Shown: positions 17,638 to 26,833, numbered from the stretch's first letter. The stretch is 64,000 bases of DNA from Hymenobacter sp. YC55 (GCF_029433095.1 NZ_JARNTX010000002.1:496001-560000), one strand, 5' to 3'. The notes: generated by a model not told the origin, from the letters alone. A program made the numbers and translations.

Positions 17638-19128
17638 ATGTCTTTTGTTTCTGTGTTTCGCCGCGCGTATCGGGGTTATTATCTATCGGCTATAGTGGTT
17701 GGCTTGGGAGGCGTGGCAATAATGGGAGCCGGTCCGGTGGCGGCACCGCCGGTAGCATTTCCGGGTGCAGAAGGAGCAGGCCGTTATACCTCCGGTGGCC
17801 GTGGCTCGGTGGCCGTGCCAACTACCGTTTTCGAAGTCACCAACCTCAAGGACGACGACCAGCCGGGCAGCTTGCGCTACGCGTTAACCAAAGCAGCTGC
17901 GGCGCGCACCATCGTGTTTCGGGTGTCGGGTACTATTCACCTGGCTTCGCCGCTCACCATCAGCAAGTCCAACACCACCATTGCCGGGCAAACGGCACCT
18001 GGCGACGGTATTTGTTTAGCGGATTATCCGGTGAGTTTGAAGGCCAACAACGTTGTTATCCGGTTTGTGCGCTTCCGCATGGGCGACAAAAATCAGAACA
18101 AGGGGCAGGTAGATGGGGCCGGTGGCGACGATGCATTCGGCGGGATGCGCAACAGCCGCGTCATCATAGACCATTGCACCATGAGCTGGTCGACGGACGA
18201 GTGCTTTTCGGTGTACGAAGGCGACAGCACCACCTTGCAGTGGAACCTAATTAGTGAGCCGCTCAACTATTCCTACCACTTCGAAACCGGCGACAAAGAT
18301 TTCGAGCAGCATGGTTTTGGGGGCATCTGGGGCGGGCAACACGCCACCATGCACCACAACCTGTTTGCGAGCTGCAAAAACCGCACGCCCCGCTTCAATG
18401 GTAGCCGCTACACCCATGCCGCCGACTACGAAAACGTGGATTTCCGCAACAACGTGCTCTACAATTGGGGCGAAAACAATGTGTACGCGGGAGAAGGCGG
18501 CAACTACAACCTAGTCAATAACTACTACAAGCACGGCCCCTCCACCAAAGACAACGTGAAGGCGCGGGTATTGAATCCTTACAAGCTTGAGAAAGGTGCC
18601 AACCCGCTGCCCTACGGCAAGTTCTACCTCGCCGGCAACTACGTGGACGCCAGCGCCGATGTAACCCGCCACAACTGGCTCGGCGTGACCATGAACGGCG
18701 GTACTGCTGCCGATACAGTGCAGGCCAAAGCCACTGTACCTTTCGACTTAGGCCCCGTAACCACCCAAACCGCCGCCGAAGCTTACAAAGCGGTGTTGCA
18801 GCATGTTGGGGCCAGCCTGCCCAAGCGCGATACGCTCGACCAGCGTATTATTCGCAACGTGGTCAACCGCACTGGCCGCATCATTGATGTGCAGGGCGGC
18901 TATCCACACGGAACGCCGTACACTATTTCCCAAAAAGCGTGGCCAACCTTGGCTTCAAAGCCAGCTCCCACCGATACCGACCACGATGGGATGCCCGACG
19001 CCTGGGAAACCAAGCAGCGCCTCAACCCCAAGGATGCTGCCGACCGCGCCAAACTAGATGCAAGCGGCTACACGATGTTGGAGGTCTATTTGAACAGCCT
19101 CGCCACGCCAGTTGCCGCTGCCAAGTAA
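17638..19128 (+). CDS. Secreted polysaccharide lyase family 1 (pectate lyase-like) protein
   Basis: 496 residues from the ATG at 17638, with an N-terminal export signal (YYLSAIVVGLGGVAIMGAG). The body is a right-handed beta-helix of the PL1 type: VAFPGAEGAGRYTSGGRG at the start, VTNLKDDDQPGSLRYAL, VFRVSGTIHLASPLTISKSN, TTIAGQTAPGDGICLADYP, VIIDHCTMSWSTDECFSVYE with calcium-binding acidic residues, and MHHNLFASCKNRTPRFNG with the Arg typical of the catalytic region. The C-terminus carries DTDHDGMPDAWE, a dockerin-like calcium loop (TSP3-type) often found near the end of such lyases. Expected role: beta-elimination of pectate or a related uronate polymer outside the cell. No T9SS tail is seen. 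Confidence 0.9.
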   Translation: MSFVSVFRRAYRGYYLSAIVVGLGGVAIMGAGPVAAPPVAFPGAEGAGRYTSGGRGSVAVPTTVFEVTNLKDDDQPGSLRYALTKAAAARTIVFRVSGTIHLASPLTISKSNTTIAGQTAPGDGICLADYPVSLKANNVVIRFVRFRMGDKNQNKGQVDGAGGDDAFGGMRNSRVIIDHCTMSWSTDECFSVYEGDSTTLQWNLISEPLNYSYHFETGDKDFEQHGFGGIWGGQHATMHHNLFASCKNRTPRFNGSRYTHAADYENVDFRNNVLYNWGENNVYAGEGGNYNLVNNYYKHGPSTKDNVKARVLNPYKLEKGANPLPYGKFYLAGNYVDASADVTRHNWLGVTMNGGTAADTVQAKATVPFDLGPVTTQTAAEAYKAVLQHVGASLPKRDTLDQRIIRNVVNRTGRIIDVQGGYPHGTPYTISQKAWPTLASKPAPTDTDHDGMPDAWETKQRLNPKDAADRAKLDASGYTMLEVYLNSLATPVAAAK

Positions 19129-19257
19129 GGACGAGGCTGGCTTTGTGTGAGGCGTTGTGTTTCCTTTGCACAAGTTCAGTTTTCAACTGGCACCTCTCTC
19201 CCGCCGGAGACATAGGATCTGGTACACTGAGGTCAAAAGCAGTTAAACTTCCTGCCG

Positions 19258-19863
19258 TTAGCTTTCCGGTGCTACCAATTCAGCTCTTACCTCTAATTCT
19301 GTTACTTCCCGCACTTCGCCGGGCGCTAAATCTGCCAGACAGATGCTGCCGATGCGCATCCGCACCAGCCGCAAGGTGGGAAATCCAACGGCGGCCGTCA
19401 TCTTGCGCACCTGGCGGAACTTGCCTTCCGTGACGGTGATGCTTACCCAACTGGTTGGGCCGTGGCGGTCGGAGCGGATATGGCGGGTACGGGGCGGTAT
19501 GTTGGGCGGTGCCGTCAGGCGGTAGGCGGCGCAGGGAAGGGTTTGGTATTTGCCATCGGAAAGGCCAATTTCTACTCCTTGCTGAAGTTGCGTTACGGCT
19601 TCGTCGGTGATGAGGCCATCTACCTGGGCGTAGTACTCCTTCTCTACATCTTTGCGCCGAATTACCTCACTCACGCTGCCATCAGTGGTGAGCAGGAGCA
19701 GACCTTCGCTGTGCTCATCGAGACGGCCAATGGACATGGTGCCCTCGGGGAAATCGTGCAGCTCACCTAGGAAACGCTTCTTGCGAGCTTCGCGGGCGTT
19801 GTTGCTCATGAACTGGCTGAGGTAGCCGTAGGGCTTATGAACAAGGAAATGACGATGGAGCAT
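19258..19863 (-). CDS. RluE/RsuA-type rRNA pseudouridine synthase
   Basis: 201 residues from the ATG at 19863. It lacks an S4 domain and begins directly with HFLVHKPYGYLSQF, as RluE does. The catalytic Asp is in MSIGRLDEHSEGLLLLTTDG. KEYYAQVDG, VTEGKFRQVRKMTAAVGFPT and LRLVRMRIGSICL follow in family order. RluE makes pseudouridine 2457 in E. coli 23S rRNA, so this is the likely target, although RsuA-like targets cannot be excluded. A -7 box lies at 19919-19926, giving a leader of about 50 bases. Downstream is the convergent pectate lyase. Confidence 0.9.
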   Translation of the reverse strand: MLHRHFLVHKPYGYLSQFMSNNAREARKKRFLGELHDFPEGTMSIGRLDEHSEGLLLLTTDGSVSEVIRRKDVEKEYYAQVDGLITDEAVTQLQQGVEIGLSDGKYQTLPCAAYRLTAPPNIPPRTRHIRSDRHGPTSWVSITVTEGKFRQVRKMTAAVGFPTLRLVRMRIGSICLADLAPGEVREVTELEVRAELVAPES

Positions 19864-19918
19864 GAGCAGGGTCAACAAGCCAACTAAGCAACAGCTGCCT
19901 GTGTGCAGCCAAAGAGCC

Positions 19919-19926
19919 CAAAGGTA
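19919..19926 (-). promoter_or_regulatory. -7 box of the pseudouridine synthase gene
   Basis: On the minus strand it reads TACCTTTG, an exact TAnnTTTG. The predicted start near 19912 is about 50 bases ahead of the ATG at 19863. No clear -33 TTG was found. Confidence 0.5.
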
Positions 19927-20027
19927 CGAAGGCTTATGCCGCCCGCTTGTTGGAATTGGTCTTCGGCATGCTGCTAGCCCTTAGCCAATGCAGAAACACG
20001 GTCATATAAGCAGCTCGGAGTACAGCT

Positions 20028-21368
20028 CTATTCTAGCGTGAACAGGAAAGAGCCTCCTCCTTGCTTGAGAAGCATCTCGTGGCGAGCCGGGGCAAATTCC
20101 ATCCGGACGCCAGCGCCATCGAACGTGAAAGCATCTTTGCCTACTGGGGTGAGCGGAAAAGGCATCTGCCCGGTGGGTTGCGCTTGTAGCGTATTTCCCG
20201 TCGCTGACACTGTGATTTTCAAGGGGATTTTGGTGCTGGTGTAAGTACCTGCGTATTGGGCAAGCTCGGCCGCCGAAAGCTTGATGGCCGAAGCCTTGAA
20301 GTCGGGAATGCGGTAGGGAGCACCGAAGTAGGTGTTGAGCACTCCTATCATAATATCGTTCAAGGGGTAAGCTTGGCCGTTGCTGGAATAAGCGACGGCC
20401 AGCTTTTCGTCGGGGAAATACGCCAGCATTGTCGAAAACTCGTCGATACCACCGTTGTGACCATACGCGCGCTTGTTGCCTATCGGGAACTGAATCAGGC
20501 CGTAGCCATAGCCATCAGTAATGGTTTTCATCTGGTTCAAGCTTTTTTCTGATACCAGCTTACCGGTGAATAGGGCTTCAACGAAACGGGCTAAATCGGT
20601 AGGCGTTGACACAACGGCACCAGCGCCGCCAGGGATGCTCATGTCGGTTTCGGTGGAGGGTTGCCAAGTAGCGACGAAGCGGTAAGAGAAACTTTCGTGG
20701 CGCTTCGGGTCTATTTTGCCACCGTAGTAGGTGTCTTTTAGCTTGGCTTTAGTGGCAATACGCTGTTGCAGCGCCTGATTGAAGGTTTGCTTGGTCGTTT
20801 TCTCGATAATGTAGCCTAGCAGCACATAGTTGGAGTTGCTGTACGCAAACTTGGCGTTGGGCTCGAAATCGGGCTTGCTCTGCCCAATAAGCTTCACCAT
20901 CTCGGCTTGCGTTTGGGGCTGCGTGAGGTAGGTCAGGTAAGCAGCGTCGCTAGTGAAGTTGTGCAGGCCGCTGCGTTGGTTGAGCAAATTGCCAACAGTA
21001 ATGGTCTTGGCATTGGGCAACTCCGGAAAGTACGTGGCCAGCGGCGTGGTCAAGGCCAATTTGCCTTCGTCGATAAGCTGGAAAACCATGGTAGCCGTGA
21101 ACATCTTCGAGACTGAGCCGATCCGGTAGCGCGTGGCGGTGGTGGCCGGCGTTTTGGTAGTAGCACCAATGCTCTCGTACCCAATGGCCCGGCTATACAC
21201 CACGTTGCCGTTTTGCGAGAGAGTCAGGCTGCCCATGGCTTTGTCGTGGGTGGCTAGGGCCGTGAACAAGCTGTCGAGCTTGGCTTTGTTCAGAGTTTGG
21301 GCGGAACTACTGTGGCATAAGCCGCTTAGAAGCAGCAACAGGAAGCCAGCGTATTTCTTGGTAAGCAT
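20028..21368 (-). CDS. Serine hydrolase, beta-lactamase/class C-like family
   Basis: 446 residues with a signal peptide (YAGFLLLLLSGLCHSSSAQ). The beta-lactamase-fold domain has the nucleophile motif S-x-x-K in RIGSVSKMFTATMV near residue 91, the Y-x-N motif in YSNSNYVLLGYI and the third motif as HNGG (in place of KTG) near residue 310. A C-terminal lipocalin-like extension follows (YAGTYTSTKIPLKITV, FAPARHEMLLKQGGGSF). Such proteins are D-alanyl-D-alanine carboxypeptidase or esterase-like enzymes of the periplasm; the substrate cannot be fixed. It lies 151 bases downstream of the LytTR regulator on the same strand and may belong to its regulon. Confidence 0.86.
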   Translation of the reverse strand: MLTKKYAGFLLLLLSGLCHSSSAQTLNKAKLDSLFTALATHDKAMGSLTLSQNGNVVYSRAIGYESIGATTKTPATTATRYRIGSVSKMFTATMVFQLIDEGKLALTTPLATYFPELPNAKTITVGNLLNQRSGLHNFTSDAAYLTYLTQPQTQAEMVKLIGQSKPDFEPNAKFAYSNSNYVLLGYIIEKTTKQTFNQALQQRIATKAKLKDTYYGGKIDPKRHESFSYRFVATWQPSTETDMSIPGGAGAVVSTPTDLARFVEALFTGKLVSEKSLNQMKTITDGYGYGLIQFPIGNKRAYGHNGGIDEFSTMLAYFPDEKLAVAYSSNGQAYPLNDIMIGVLNTYFGAPYRIPDFKASAIKLSAAELAQYAGTYTSTKIPLKITVSATGNTLQAQPTGQMPFPLTPVGKDAFTFDGAGVRMEFAPARHEMLLKQGGGSFLFTLE

Positions 21369-21519
21369 AGCGAGAAGTAGTAGAAGCGTAAAGGTTTAAA
21401 GCGTGTATCGTCAGAGCTTTCGCTGCATTACAACTTATTGGGCGATGCGTTCTTGTTGCTGAGAATTGCTGTCCAATGGCTTGATTACCAAAATTTCGCA
21501 TTGCAACTAATGGCCAGAG

Positions 21520-22224
21520 TTACTTTTTGAAATAAGCCAGCAGTTCGGCTTTGTAGGAACTGCCAATCGGAATCAGGGTAGCGTCCAGCAACTGCACATG
21601 GTCGGGCTGGAGCAGGCGAATGTGGGCAGCGGCTACAATAAAAGAGCGATGCACCCGCAGGTAGCTCGGGCCAAGAACTTCCACCATTTCTTTCATGGTT
21701 TGGTGGAGCAAGTAGGTCTTGGTGGCCGTCATCAGCTTCACGTAGTCTTTGCAGCCTTCCACGTACACAATGTCGCGGTGCGGCACTTTGAGCAGGCCTT
21801 GGCGCTCCTTCACCAGCAAGTGCTTTTCGGCAGTGGTGTCGGCTGGCGGCACCGGTTGCAAGGCGGGCAGGCGCGAAATGGCCTTCACGAACCGCTCGTA
21901 TGAAAATGGCTTGAGCAGGTAATCCAGCACATCGAGTTCGTAACCCTCGTAGGCATACTCGCGGTAGGCCGTCGTCAGGATGGTTTTGGGTGGGTTACGC
22001 AGGTTCTTCAGGAAGTCGAGGCCAGTCATCAAGGGCATTTCGATGTCCAGAAACAGCAAGTCCACCGGCTGCTGCGCCAGGTGCTCGTAGGCTTCCATGG
22101 CGTTGCGGCATTTGCCCGTGAGCGTAAGCCCCGGCGTCTGGCCGATAAACTGCGAAAGTACCTGGTGGGCCAGCGGCTCATCATCTACAATCAGGCAACG
22201 AACGGGAGCAGGCGTGGTGGTCAT
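21520..22224 (-). CDS. LytTR-family response regulator
   Basis: 234 residues. The receiver spans residues about 1-120, with CLIVDDEPLAHQVL (acidic pair), LLFLDIEMPLMTGLDF (phospho-acceptor Asp), ILTTAYREYAYEGYELDVLD and YLLKPFSYERF (Lys). The C-terminal LytTR DNA-binding domain starts near 140: LLVKERQGLLKVPHRDIVYV, EGCKDYVKLMTA, YLRVHRSFIVAAAHI. It follows the cognate kinase gene by 48 bases in the same direction, so the pair is surely one operon. LytTR regulators bind pairs of short direct repeats near target promoters. Confidence 0.93.
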   Translation of the reverse strand: MTTTPAPVRCLIVDDEPLAHQVLSQFIGQTPGLTLTGKCRNAMEAYEHLAQQPVDLLFLDIEMPLMTGLDFLKNLRNPPKTILTTAYREYAYEGYELDVLDYLLKPFSYERFVKAISRLPALQPVPPADTTAEKHLLVKERQGLLKVPHRDIVYVEGCKDYVKLMTATKTYLLHQTMKEMVEVLGPSYLRVHRSFIVAAAHIRLLQPDHVQLLDATLIPIGSSYKAELLAYFKK

Positions 22225-22272
22225 ACGTGTATTGTAGAGAGTGTGAAGCGAGGTAATGTGGACATGGCGCAG

Positions 22273-23367
22273 CTACTTAATCTGTAGTGTCAGTTCGGCG
22301 CGGTAACGGCCGGCGTGCTCGGTGAGGTGCAGCTCGTGCGTGCCAGGGTAATAGAGGTTGAGGCGCTGCCGGATGTTCTGGAGGCCGATGCCGCCGCTAC
22401 GTTTGGTGGTAGTGGCCGGGGCTGCGGGCAGCATGTCGTTTTCGATGAGGAAGTGCAGGCGGCCCGGCTGGCTGCTGAGGGTGGCGTGCACGCTGGCTTG
22501 GTCGGAGTAGTGGTGTCGGCCGTGCTTGAAGCTGTTCTCCACCAGGGGTAGCAGTAGCAGCGGGGGAACTTGCGTGCCAGTAGTTGAGCCAATGGTAGTT
22601 AGCTGGATGTGGGCACCAGGATATTTGCGCTGCTCCATTTCAAAGTAGTTTTCCAGAAATTCCACTTCCTCCGGCAAGCCGATGTACTCCTTGCCGCTGT
22701 CGTAGAGCACGTATCGCATCAGCTCGGAAAGCAGTAGGATAAAGCGCGGGGTTTCTGGTGAGTTAACTAAGCTTAGGCCGTAGATACTGTTGAGGGTGTT
22801 GAACAGAAAGTGCGGTTGCAGCTGACTTTTTAGCTGCTCTAGTTGCAGCGCCAAGTGGTCCTTTTCGAGGTGCCGCCGCCGGTATTCCTGCTCGAAGGCC
22901 AACCGGACAAACGCCACGCAGCTGAAGGCCAGCAAATCGGTGAACAGCAGCCCGATATAGGTATTGCGCAAGGCCAGCAGCTGCGCCGCCGCCTCAGTAT
23001 AGGTGTGGTGGTAGAAATCAGCCAACAGTGGCGGATTGGCCATAAACTGGAACAGCCAGCTAGCCACGGCCACATTCAGCTTGATGCCCCACCACATGTA
23101 TAGCACCGAGCCCACGCCTAGCAGCGCGTAGCGCCGCTGCCGAATCAGCAACGGTACTAGCCCGCGGTAATACGGTAGCACGTACAGCGTCGCCAGCAAT
23201 GCAAACAGAATCAACTGCGGGTAGGGAAAATTAGCCTGCGCGGTAGGCTTGGGCCGCACGGCCTCCATGTACACGTCGTACTTGTAGAGACCCACATAGA
23301 GGCCCCAAATCAGGATTTCGAAGACGAACGGGAAACGACTGGGCCGGTCGGCAGAGGTGGTTTGCAT
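22273..23367 (-). CDS. LytS-type membrane histidine kinase
   Basis: 364 residues. The N-terminal 150 residues form four or so hydrophobic helices (LIWGLYVGLYKYDVY, LILFALLATLYVLPYY, YALLGVGSVLYMWWGI, LLFTDLLAFSCVAFVRLAF). Then comes the His_kinase (PF06580) signature with LKSQLQPHFLFNTLNSIYGL, where the His is the phospho-acceptor, and an ATPase domain (PLVENSFKHGRHH, GGIGLQNIRQRLNLYY). No periplasmic sensor domain is present. It is first in an operon with the LytTR regulator. The start is 222 bases from the divergent erythromycin-esterase gene, which could be controlled by the pair. Confidence 0.92.
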   Translation of the reverse strand: MQTTSADRPSRFPFVFEILIWGLYVGLYKYDVYMEAVRPKPTAQANFPYPQLILFALLATLYVLPYYRGLVPLLIRQRRYALLGVGSVLYMWWGIKLNVAVASWLFQFMANPPLLADFYHHTYTEAAAQLLALRNTYIGLLFTDLLAFSCVAFVRLAFEQEYRRRHLEKDHLALQLEQLKSQLQPHFLFNTLNSIYGLSLVNSPETPRFILLLSELMRYVLYDSGKEYIGLPEEVEFLENYFEMEQRKYPGAHIQLTTIGSTTGTQVPPLLLLPLVENSFKHGRHHYSDQASVHATLSSQPGRLHFLIENDMLPAAPATTTKRSGGIGLQNIRQRLNLYYPGTHELHLTEHAGRYRAELTLQIK

Positions 23368-23589
23368 GGCAGCAAGTTCATGGTTTTTCCTGCTGCCCGC
23401 CGCCTCATGGTGCGGCTATTTCGACTAAACGGGTGGTTTTTTCGACCAAAAATCCGCGGTCCGCAACTCGTCGTTGCCAAGCCGGGCTTGGTCTAATAAC
23501 TCTTCAATCCAGCTCGGGAAGCCAGTTGCTTTGTGTCGTTGCCGGTCGCTATTCGACGGCCTTACTAGACACTCACTTGCTTTCCTATC

Positions 23590-24930
23590 ATGAAAAAGAT
23601 CTTCCGCTCCCTGCTGGCCACGGCCCTGCTGGCCACTGCTACGCTAGCCACCCACGCTCAACCTACTGCCGCCCCTGCTGCTCCAGCAGCCGCCGACACG
23701 GCGCTTATCACCCTCGATGCCCGTTTGATTAACCCCGTCAGTACACAAAGCTACGAGGCGTTCCGGGCAGCAGTGCAGCCCCTGGTCAAGCAAATGGCGG
23801 GCAAAAAGGTGGTGGCCATGGGCGAAGGCACCCACGGCACGGCCGAGTTCTACAAGCTTCGGTTCTGGCTCACCCGCATTCTGATGGAGGAGCATGGCTT
23901 CACGCAGGTGGCTCTGGAAAACGACTACACCGACACTTATCAGCTCAACGAAGCATTGCGGCAGCCCAACGCCGCCGTGGCGCCCCTAATGAGAGCCCAC
24001 CTGTACAGCATCTGGCAAAACCAGGAAACAGCCGAACTGCTAACCTGGCTGCAAACCCACAACCGCACGCATCGTCGGCAGTTGGCGCTACGCGGCATCG
24101 ATGCTGCGTACGTGATGCCCGAAGCGCTGGCCCTTAATGCCTTAGCCGCCCGCTACCCCAAGGCCGGCTTGCAAACGCTCACCGCGCAGCTAACCAAAGC
24201 CGCTCAACTTCAGGATTCTGTGTGGGCCGGCATCAATACGAAAGGCTATAAAATGCCTCGAAAGCGGTGGCTATCGAGCGGTCTAGAAGGCTACTACGTG
24301 GCCGAAAAAATTCAGAAAGCGCTGCCTGCTGCCCGAATGCCTCGTCGGCAGCGGGAACTTGCGAAAGGACTTGTACTGGATGCGAAAATGGCTTTTGATG
24401 TGTTTTACCAATTCACCATCAACAAGCGTGACTCTTCCCGCGACAGTTTGATGGCGGAGATGACCAAGTTTCTGGTACGGGGCAAAAACAACAAAGTGAT
24501 TGTATGGGCGCATGATGCGCACGTATCGCGCAAGATTGCCATGGCCGAAGACCCCGGCAACGGCGGGGGCACAGGAGCGTTTCTGGAACGGATGTTCCCT
24601 GGTCAGTATTTCGTGCTTGGCACTAGTACCGCTACGGGCACCTTTGCCGCCACCACCGATGGGCACATCACGCGCACTAGTCCGATGGCCAGCTATCCGC
24701 TCGAAAAACCTTTGGCCGGTTCTTGGGAAGCTACACTAGGTGCCGTAAGTGCCCCGGTTTTCTTTCTGCAAACCCAGCAGCTCGGAGTGCAAAACTTGAA
24801 GCGCCCCCACCGTTTCGTCGGCTACAGCCCCCAAAGCGGTAAGGATACTTACTCGCAGTTCAAGCTCACAGAAGCCTACGACGCTCTGCTTTTCGTGCGC
24901 CAAACTACGGCCGCTACTCCCCTCCGCTAG
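23590..24930 (+). CDS. Secreted erythromycin-esterase-family protein
   Basis: 446 residues with a signal peptide (SLLATALLATATLATHAQ). The body matches the erythromycin esterase family (PF05139): VVAMGEGTHGTAEFYKLRF holds the Glu and His thought to be catalytic, VALENDYTDTYQLNEAL, LLTWLQTHNRTH, LRGIDAAYVMPE, and KVIVWAHDAHVSRKI near the end. Ere enzymes open the macrolide lactone ring; many chromosomal homologues have other, unknown ester substrates, and a resistance role should not be assumed. It is divergent from the LytS/LytTR operon and followed by a strong terminator. Confidence 0.87.
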   Translation: MKKIFRSLLATALLATATLATHAQPTAAPAAPAAADTALITLDARLINPVSTQSYEAFRAAVQPLVKQMAGKKVVAMGEGTHGTAEFYKLRFWLTRILMEEHGFTQVALENDYTDTYQLNEALRQPNAAVAPLMRAHLYSIWQNQETAELLTWLQTHNRTHRRQLALRGIDAAYVMPEALALNALAARYPKAGLQTLTAQLTKAAQLQDSVWAGINTKGYKMPRKRWLSSGLEGYYVAEKIQKALPAARMPRRQRELAKGLVLDAKMAFDVFYQFTINKRDSSRDSLMAEMTKFLVRGKNNKVIVWAHDAHVSRKIAMAEDPGNGGGTGAFLERMFPGQYFVLGTSTATGTFAATTDGHITRTSPMASYPLEKPLAGSWEATLGAVSAPVFFLQTQQLGVQNLKRPHRFVGYSPQSGKDTYSQFKLTEAYDALLFVRQTTAATPLR

Positions 24931-24970
24931 TGCGCATTTCATACTTTTTATTCTCGTGTTGAATTCGCTA

Positions 24971-25016
24971 AAACAGAAAGCGGCGGTTGCTCCAGGGCAA
25001 CCGCCGCTTTCTGTTT
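24971..25016 (+). terminator. Strong bidirectional terminator
   Basis: A perfect 20-base stem (24971-24990 with 24997-25016) around the loop TCCAGG, with AAA/TTT at the base. It sits between convergent genes ending at 24930 (plus) and 25035 (minus), so it can serve both. Confidence 0.85.
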
Positions 25017-25034
25017 GATGCAGGGGCTTAGTCG

Positions 25035-25826
25035 TCAACGCATAAACTCCTGACGCATCATCTCCATAGCATCTATAATGCTGAAGCTATTGGCGTCGTA
25101 AATCAAGAACTTACCACCGCCAATGCCCCGAATTCGGCCAGTCTGTTCGTAATGTCCGAATCGTTTCACTTTATCTTTTCTATTCCACCAAAAGAAACTC
25201 GTTCTATCCTCGTAGGAAGAGCAGAAAACGACATTGCCACGGTCGAAGGTCAATGCGTGGGCCCCTTCGAAGTCAGTAAGAGTTGCCTGTTGAGTCAGCC
25301 GGTAGTCAGTGAGGCGAAGTTCGAGAAGAGGAAAGCCGGTGTAAGTGTAGGCCAAGATAGAGTCCTTGCCCAGCTTGCACATGCAATAGCAATCCAGAAT
25401 AAAGCCGTGGCCGCCGGACGTATGACCGAAAAGCTGCTGGCCCGTAAAGTTAAATACCGCTATACCGTCTCCGCTAGGAGGCTTCTCACCCGCGGCTTGG
25501 TCGAAGTAGGAAACAACAATCTGGTCAGCTTGAACCAGCACGTCGGCTTGGTATTTGCCAGCATCAAAAGTTAGGAGTTTGCGGCCCGTATAATCGAAAA
25601 TGTGACCCGTATCTGCTACACCTACCTGATGGCCGATTAGCAGAAACCGCTCGGCATCTAGTTTCCGAATACAGGCGTATCGAAACTGCTGCGTGAGGGC
25701 CAACCGTCCGCCATTGGTCCAGACTTCCATGTTACTCATAAGGGCAATAAAGTTGCCGTATTCATCGGCATCCAAATCCAGTATCTGGAGTTTGCCGCAG
25801 TCGAGTGGGTAGGTGGTACTTGACAA
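25035..25826 (-). CDS. Hypothetical cytoplasmic protein, possibly beta-propeller-like
   Basis: 263 residues from a TTG; an in-frame stop lies three codons upstream and no ATG is close, so the start is uncertain. No signal peptide or membrane helix. The sequence is strand-rich with repeating patterns such as LDADEYGNFIALM, HIFDYTGRKLLTFDAG and IAVFNFTGQQLFGHTSGGHG, spaced like blades of a propeller. FILDCYCMCKLG contains three clustered cysteines. I do not recognise a family. It is flanked by two strong terminators and so forms its own transcription unit. Confidence 0.72.
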   Translation of the reverse strand: MSSTTYPLDCGKLQILDLDADEYGNFIALMSNMEVWTNGGRLALTQQFRYACIRKLDAERFLLIGHQVGVADTGHIFDYTGRKLLTFDAGKYQADVLVQADQIVVSYFDQAAGEKPPSGDGIAVFNFTGQQLFGHTSGGHGFILDCYCMCKLGKDSILAYTYTGFPLLELRLTDYRLTQQATLTDFEGAHALTFDRGNVVFCSSYEDRTSFFWWNRKDKVKRFGHYEQTGRIRGIGGGKFLIYDANSFSIIDAMEMMRQEFMR

Positions 25827-25840
25827 TTGGATTTAAATAA

Positions 25841-25883
25841 AGAAGCAGAAAGAGCTGCCCGAAGAACTGCTCTTTCTGCTTCT
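25841..25883 (-). terminator. Terminator of the GIN-domain gene
   Basis: AGAAGCAGAAAGAGC (25841-25855) pairs perfectly with 25869-25883 around a 13-base loop, just after the stop of the minus-strand gene ending at 25906. On the minus strand an AT-rich TTTATTTAAAT follows, as expected for intrinsic termination. Confidence 0.75.
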
Positions 25884-25905
25884 GCAACACAAGTAAGGAT
25901 GATGG

Positions 25906-26577
25906 CTAGCGTCCGCTGCGGGCGCGGCCTTTGTTGCGCACGTCGGAGGCGCCGGAACTGCGGGAGGATAGCTCCTCATCAACAAACACGTAGGCATCAC
26001 TGGCGCCGGAGGCATCGATGTCAGCCTTGTCGCTGCGCAGGTCAGAGGCGCGGTAGTCGCTGCTGCCGCTGATTTGTACTTGCTGGCGCTTTACGCGCCC
26101 GTCGAGGCGGATGTCGGAGGCGCCGCTGGCGTCGGCAGTTATAGAGTTGGCGTTGAGGGTGAGCGTAACATCGGAGGCGCCGCTGGCATTGATATGGAAG
26201 TCATCGGCCTTGATGGGCGTTTCGCCTTTCACGTCGCAAGCGCCGCTTACCTCGATGCCTTCCAGCTTGGGCGTGGTAACGTACACTTTCACCGACTTGC
26301 TACGCATCAACTCGCTGAGAGAGAATTTTTTGTCGCGGTAAATTCGGAGGGTGTTGCCCGATACTTCCGTTTTGATGTAGTCCAGCAGTTCTGGCGCCGC
26401 ATCTATTTTAACTTCGGTCGTTGACCCTTGGCGCAGGTAGACGTCTATTGCGCCGCTGGCCTTCACGATTTCGAAGGTGCCGACTTGCCGCGCTTGCTGG
26501 GCCTCCGACGTAGAACAAGCAGATAAACTAACCAGCGCCGACACGGCCAGCGCATTAAGAAGCGTAAAGGAGTTCAT
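25906..26577 (-). CDS. GIN-domain (DUF2807) lipoprotein, putative adhesin
   Basis: 223 residues from the ATG at 26577 (a TTG at 26586 adds three residues). It starts with a lipoprotein signal ending in the lipobox LSAC, so it is probably anchored in a membrane. The head GIN domain follows: FEIVKASGAIDVYLRQGS, LLDYIKTEVSGNTLRIYRDK, VYVTTPKLEGIEVSGACDV. After that the protein is built of short repeats with the core SGASD (about five copies, roughly 20 residues apart), as in right-handed beta-helices of this family. The family is often labelled putative auto-transporter adhesin, but no function is proven. Terminator hairpin just downstream. Confidence 0.88.
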   Translation of the reverse strand: MNSFTLLNALAVSALVSLSACSTSEAQQARQVGTFEIVKASGAIDVYLRQGSTTEVKIDAAPELLDYIKTEVSGNTLRIYRDKKFSLSELMRSKSVKVYVTTPKLEGIEVSGACDVKGETPIKADDFHINASGASDVTLTLNANSITADASGASDIRLDGRVKRQQVQISGSSDYRASDLRSDKADIDASGASDAYVFVDEELSSRSSGASDVRNKGRARSGR

Positions 26578-26744
26578 CGGATTCAAGCTTACAAAGTGAA
26601 AGGAGGACTACTGCTTTCGTAGATGCGCAATGCATGCAAGCCGTTGCCTGCCACTGCATATATATTGATTTATGAATTGATTGCAAAGCACTTTTTCGGG
26701 AAACCTTACAGCCACTCTTGAAGGCTACAAGTCATAGAAACAGG

Positions 26745-26807
26745 TAGCCTCGGTAGAACACCGCCGCGCCACCATGACTGATGACGGACGCCGTTCCACC
26801 GAGGCTA
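26745..26807 (-). repeat. Inverted repeat downstream of the MFS gene
   Basis: TAGCCTCGGT (26745-26754) and ACCGAGGCTA (26798-26807) are complementary around 43 bases. It begins 27 bases after the MFS stop (minus strand), so it may end that transcript. No T-tract is seen. The rest of the 256-base gap up to the GIN gene holds nothing else obvious. Confidence 0.4.
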
Positions 26808-26833
26808 TGCTCTTGCCAACACTTCGCTTCTAG

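Noticed and set aside
23590..24930. Macrolide resistance by the erythromycin-esterase homologue
   Set aside because: Family membership is clear, but many chromosomal homologues have no macrolide activity; resistance cannot be claimed from sequence.
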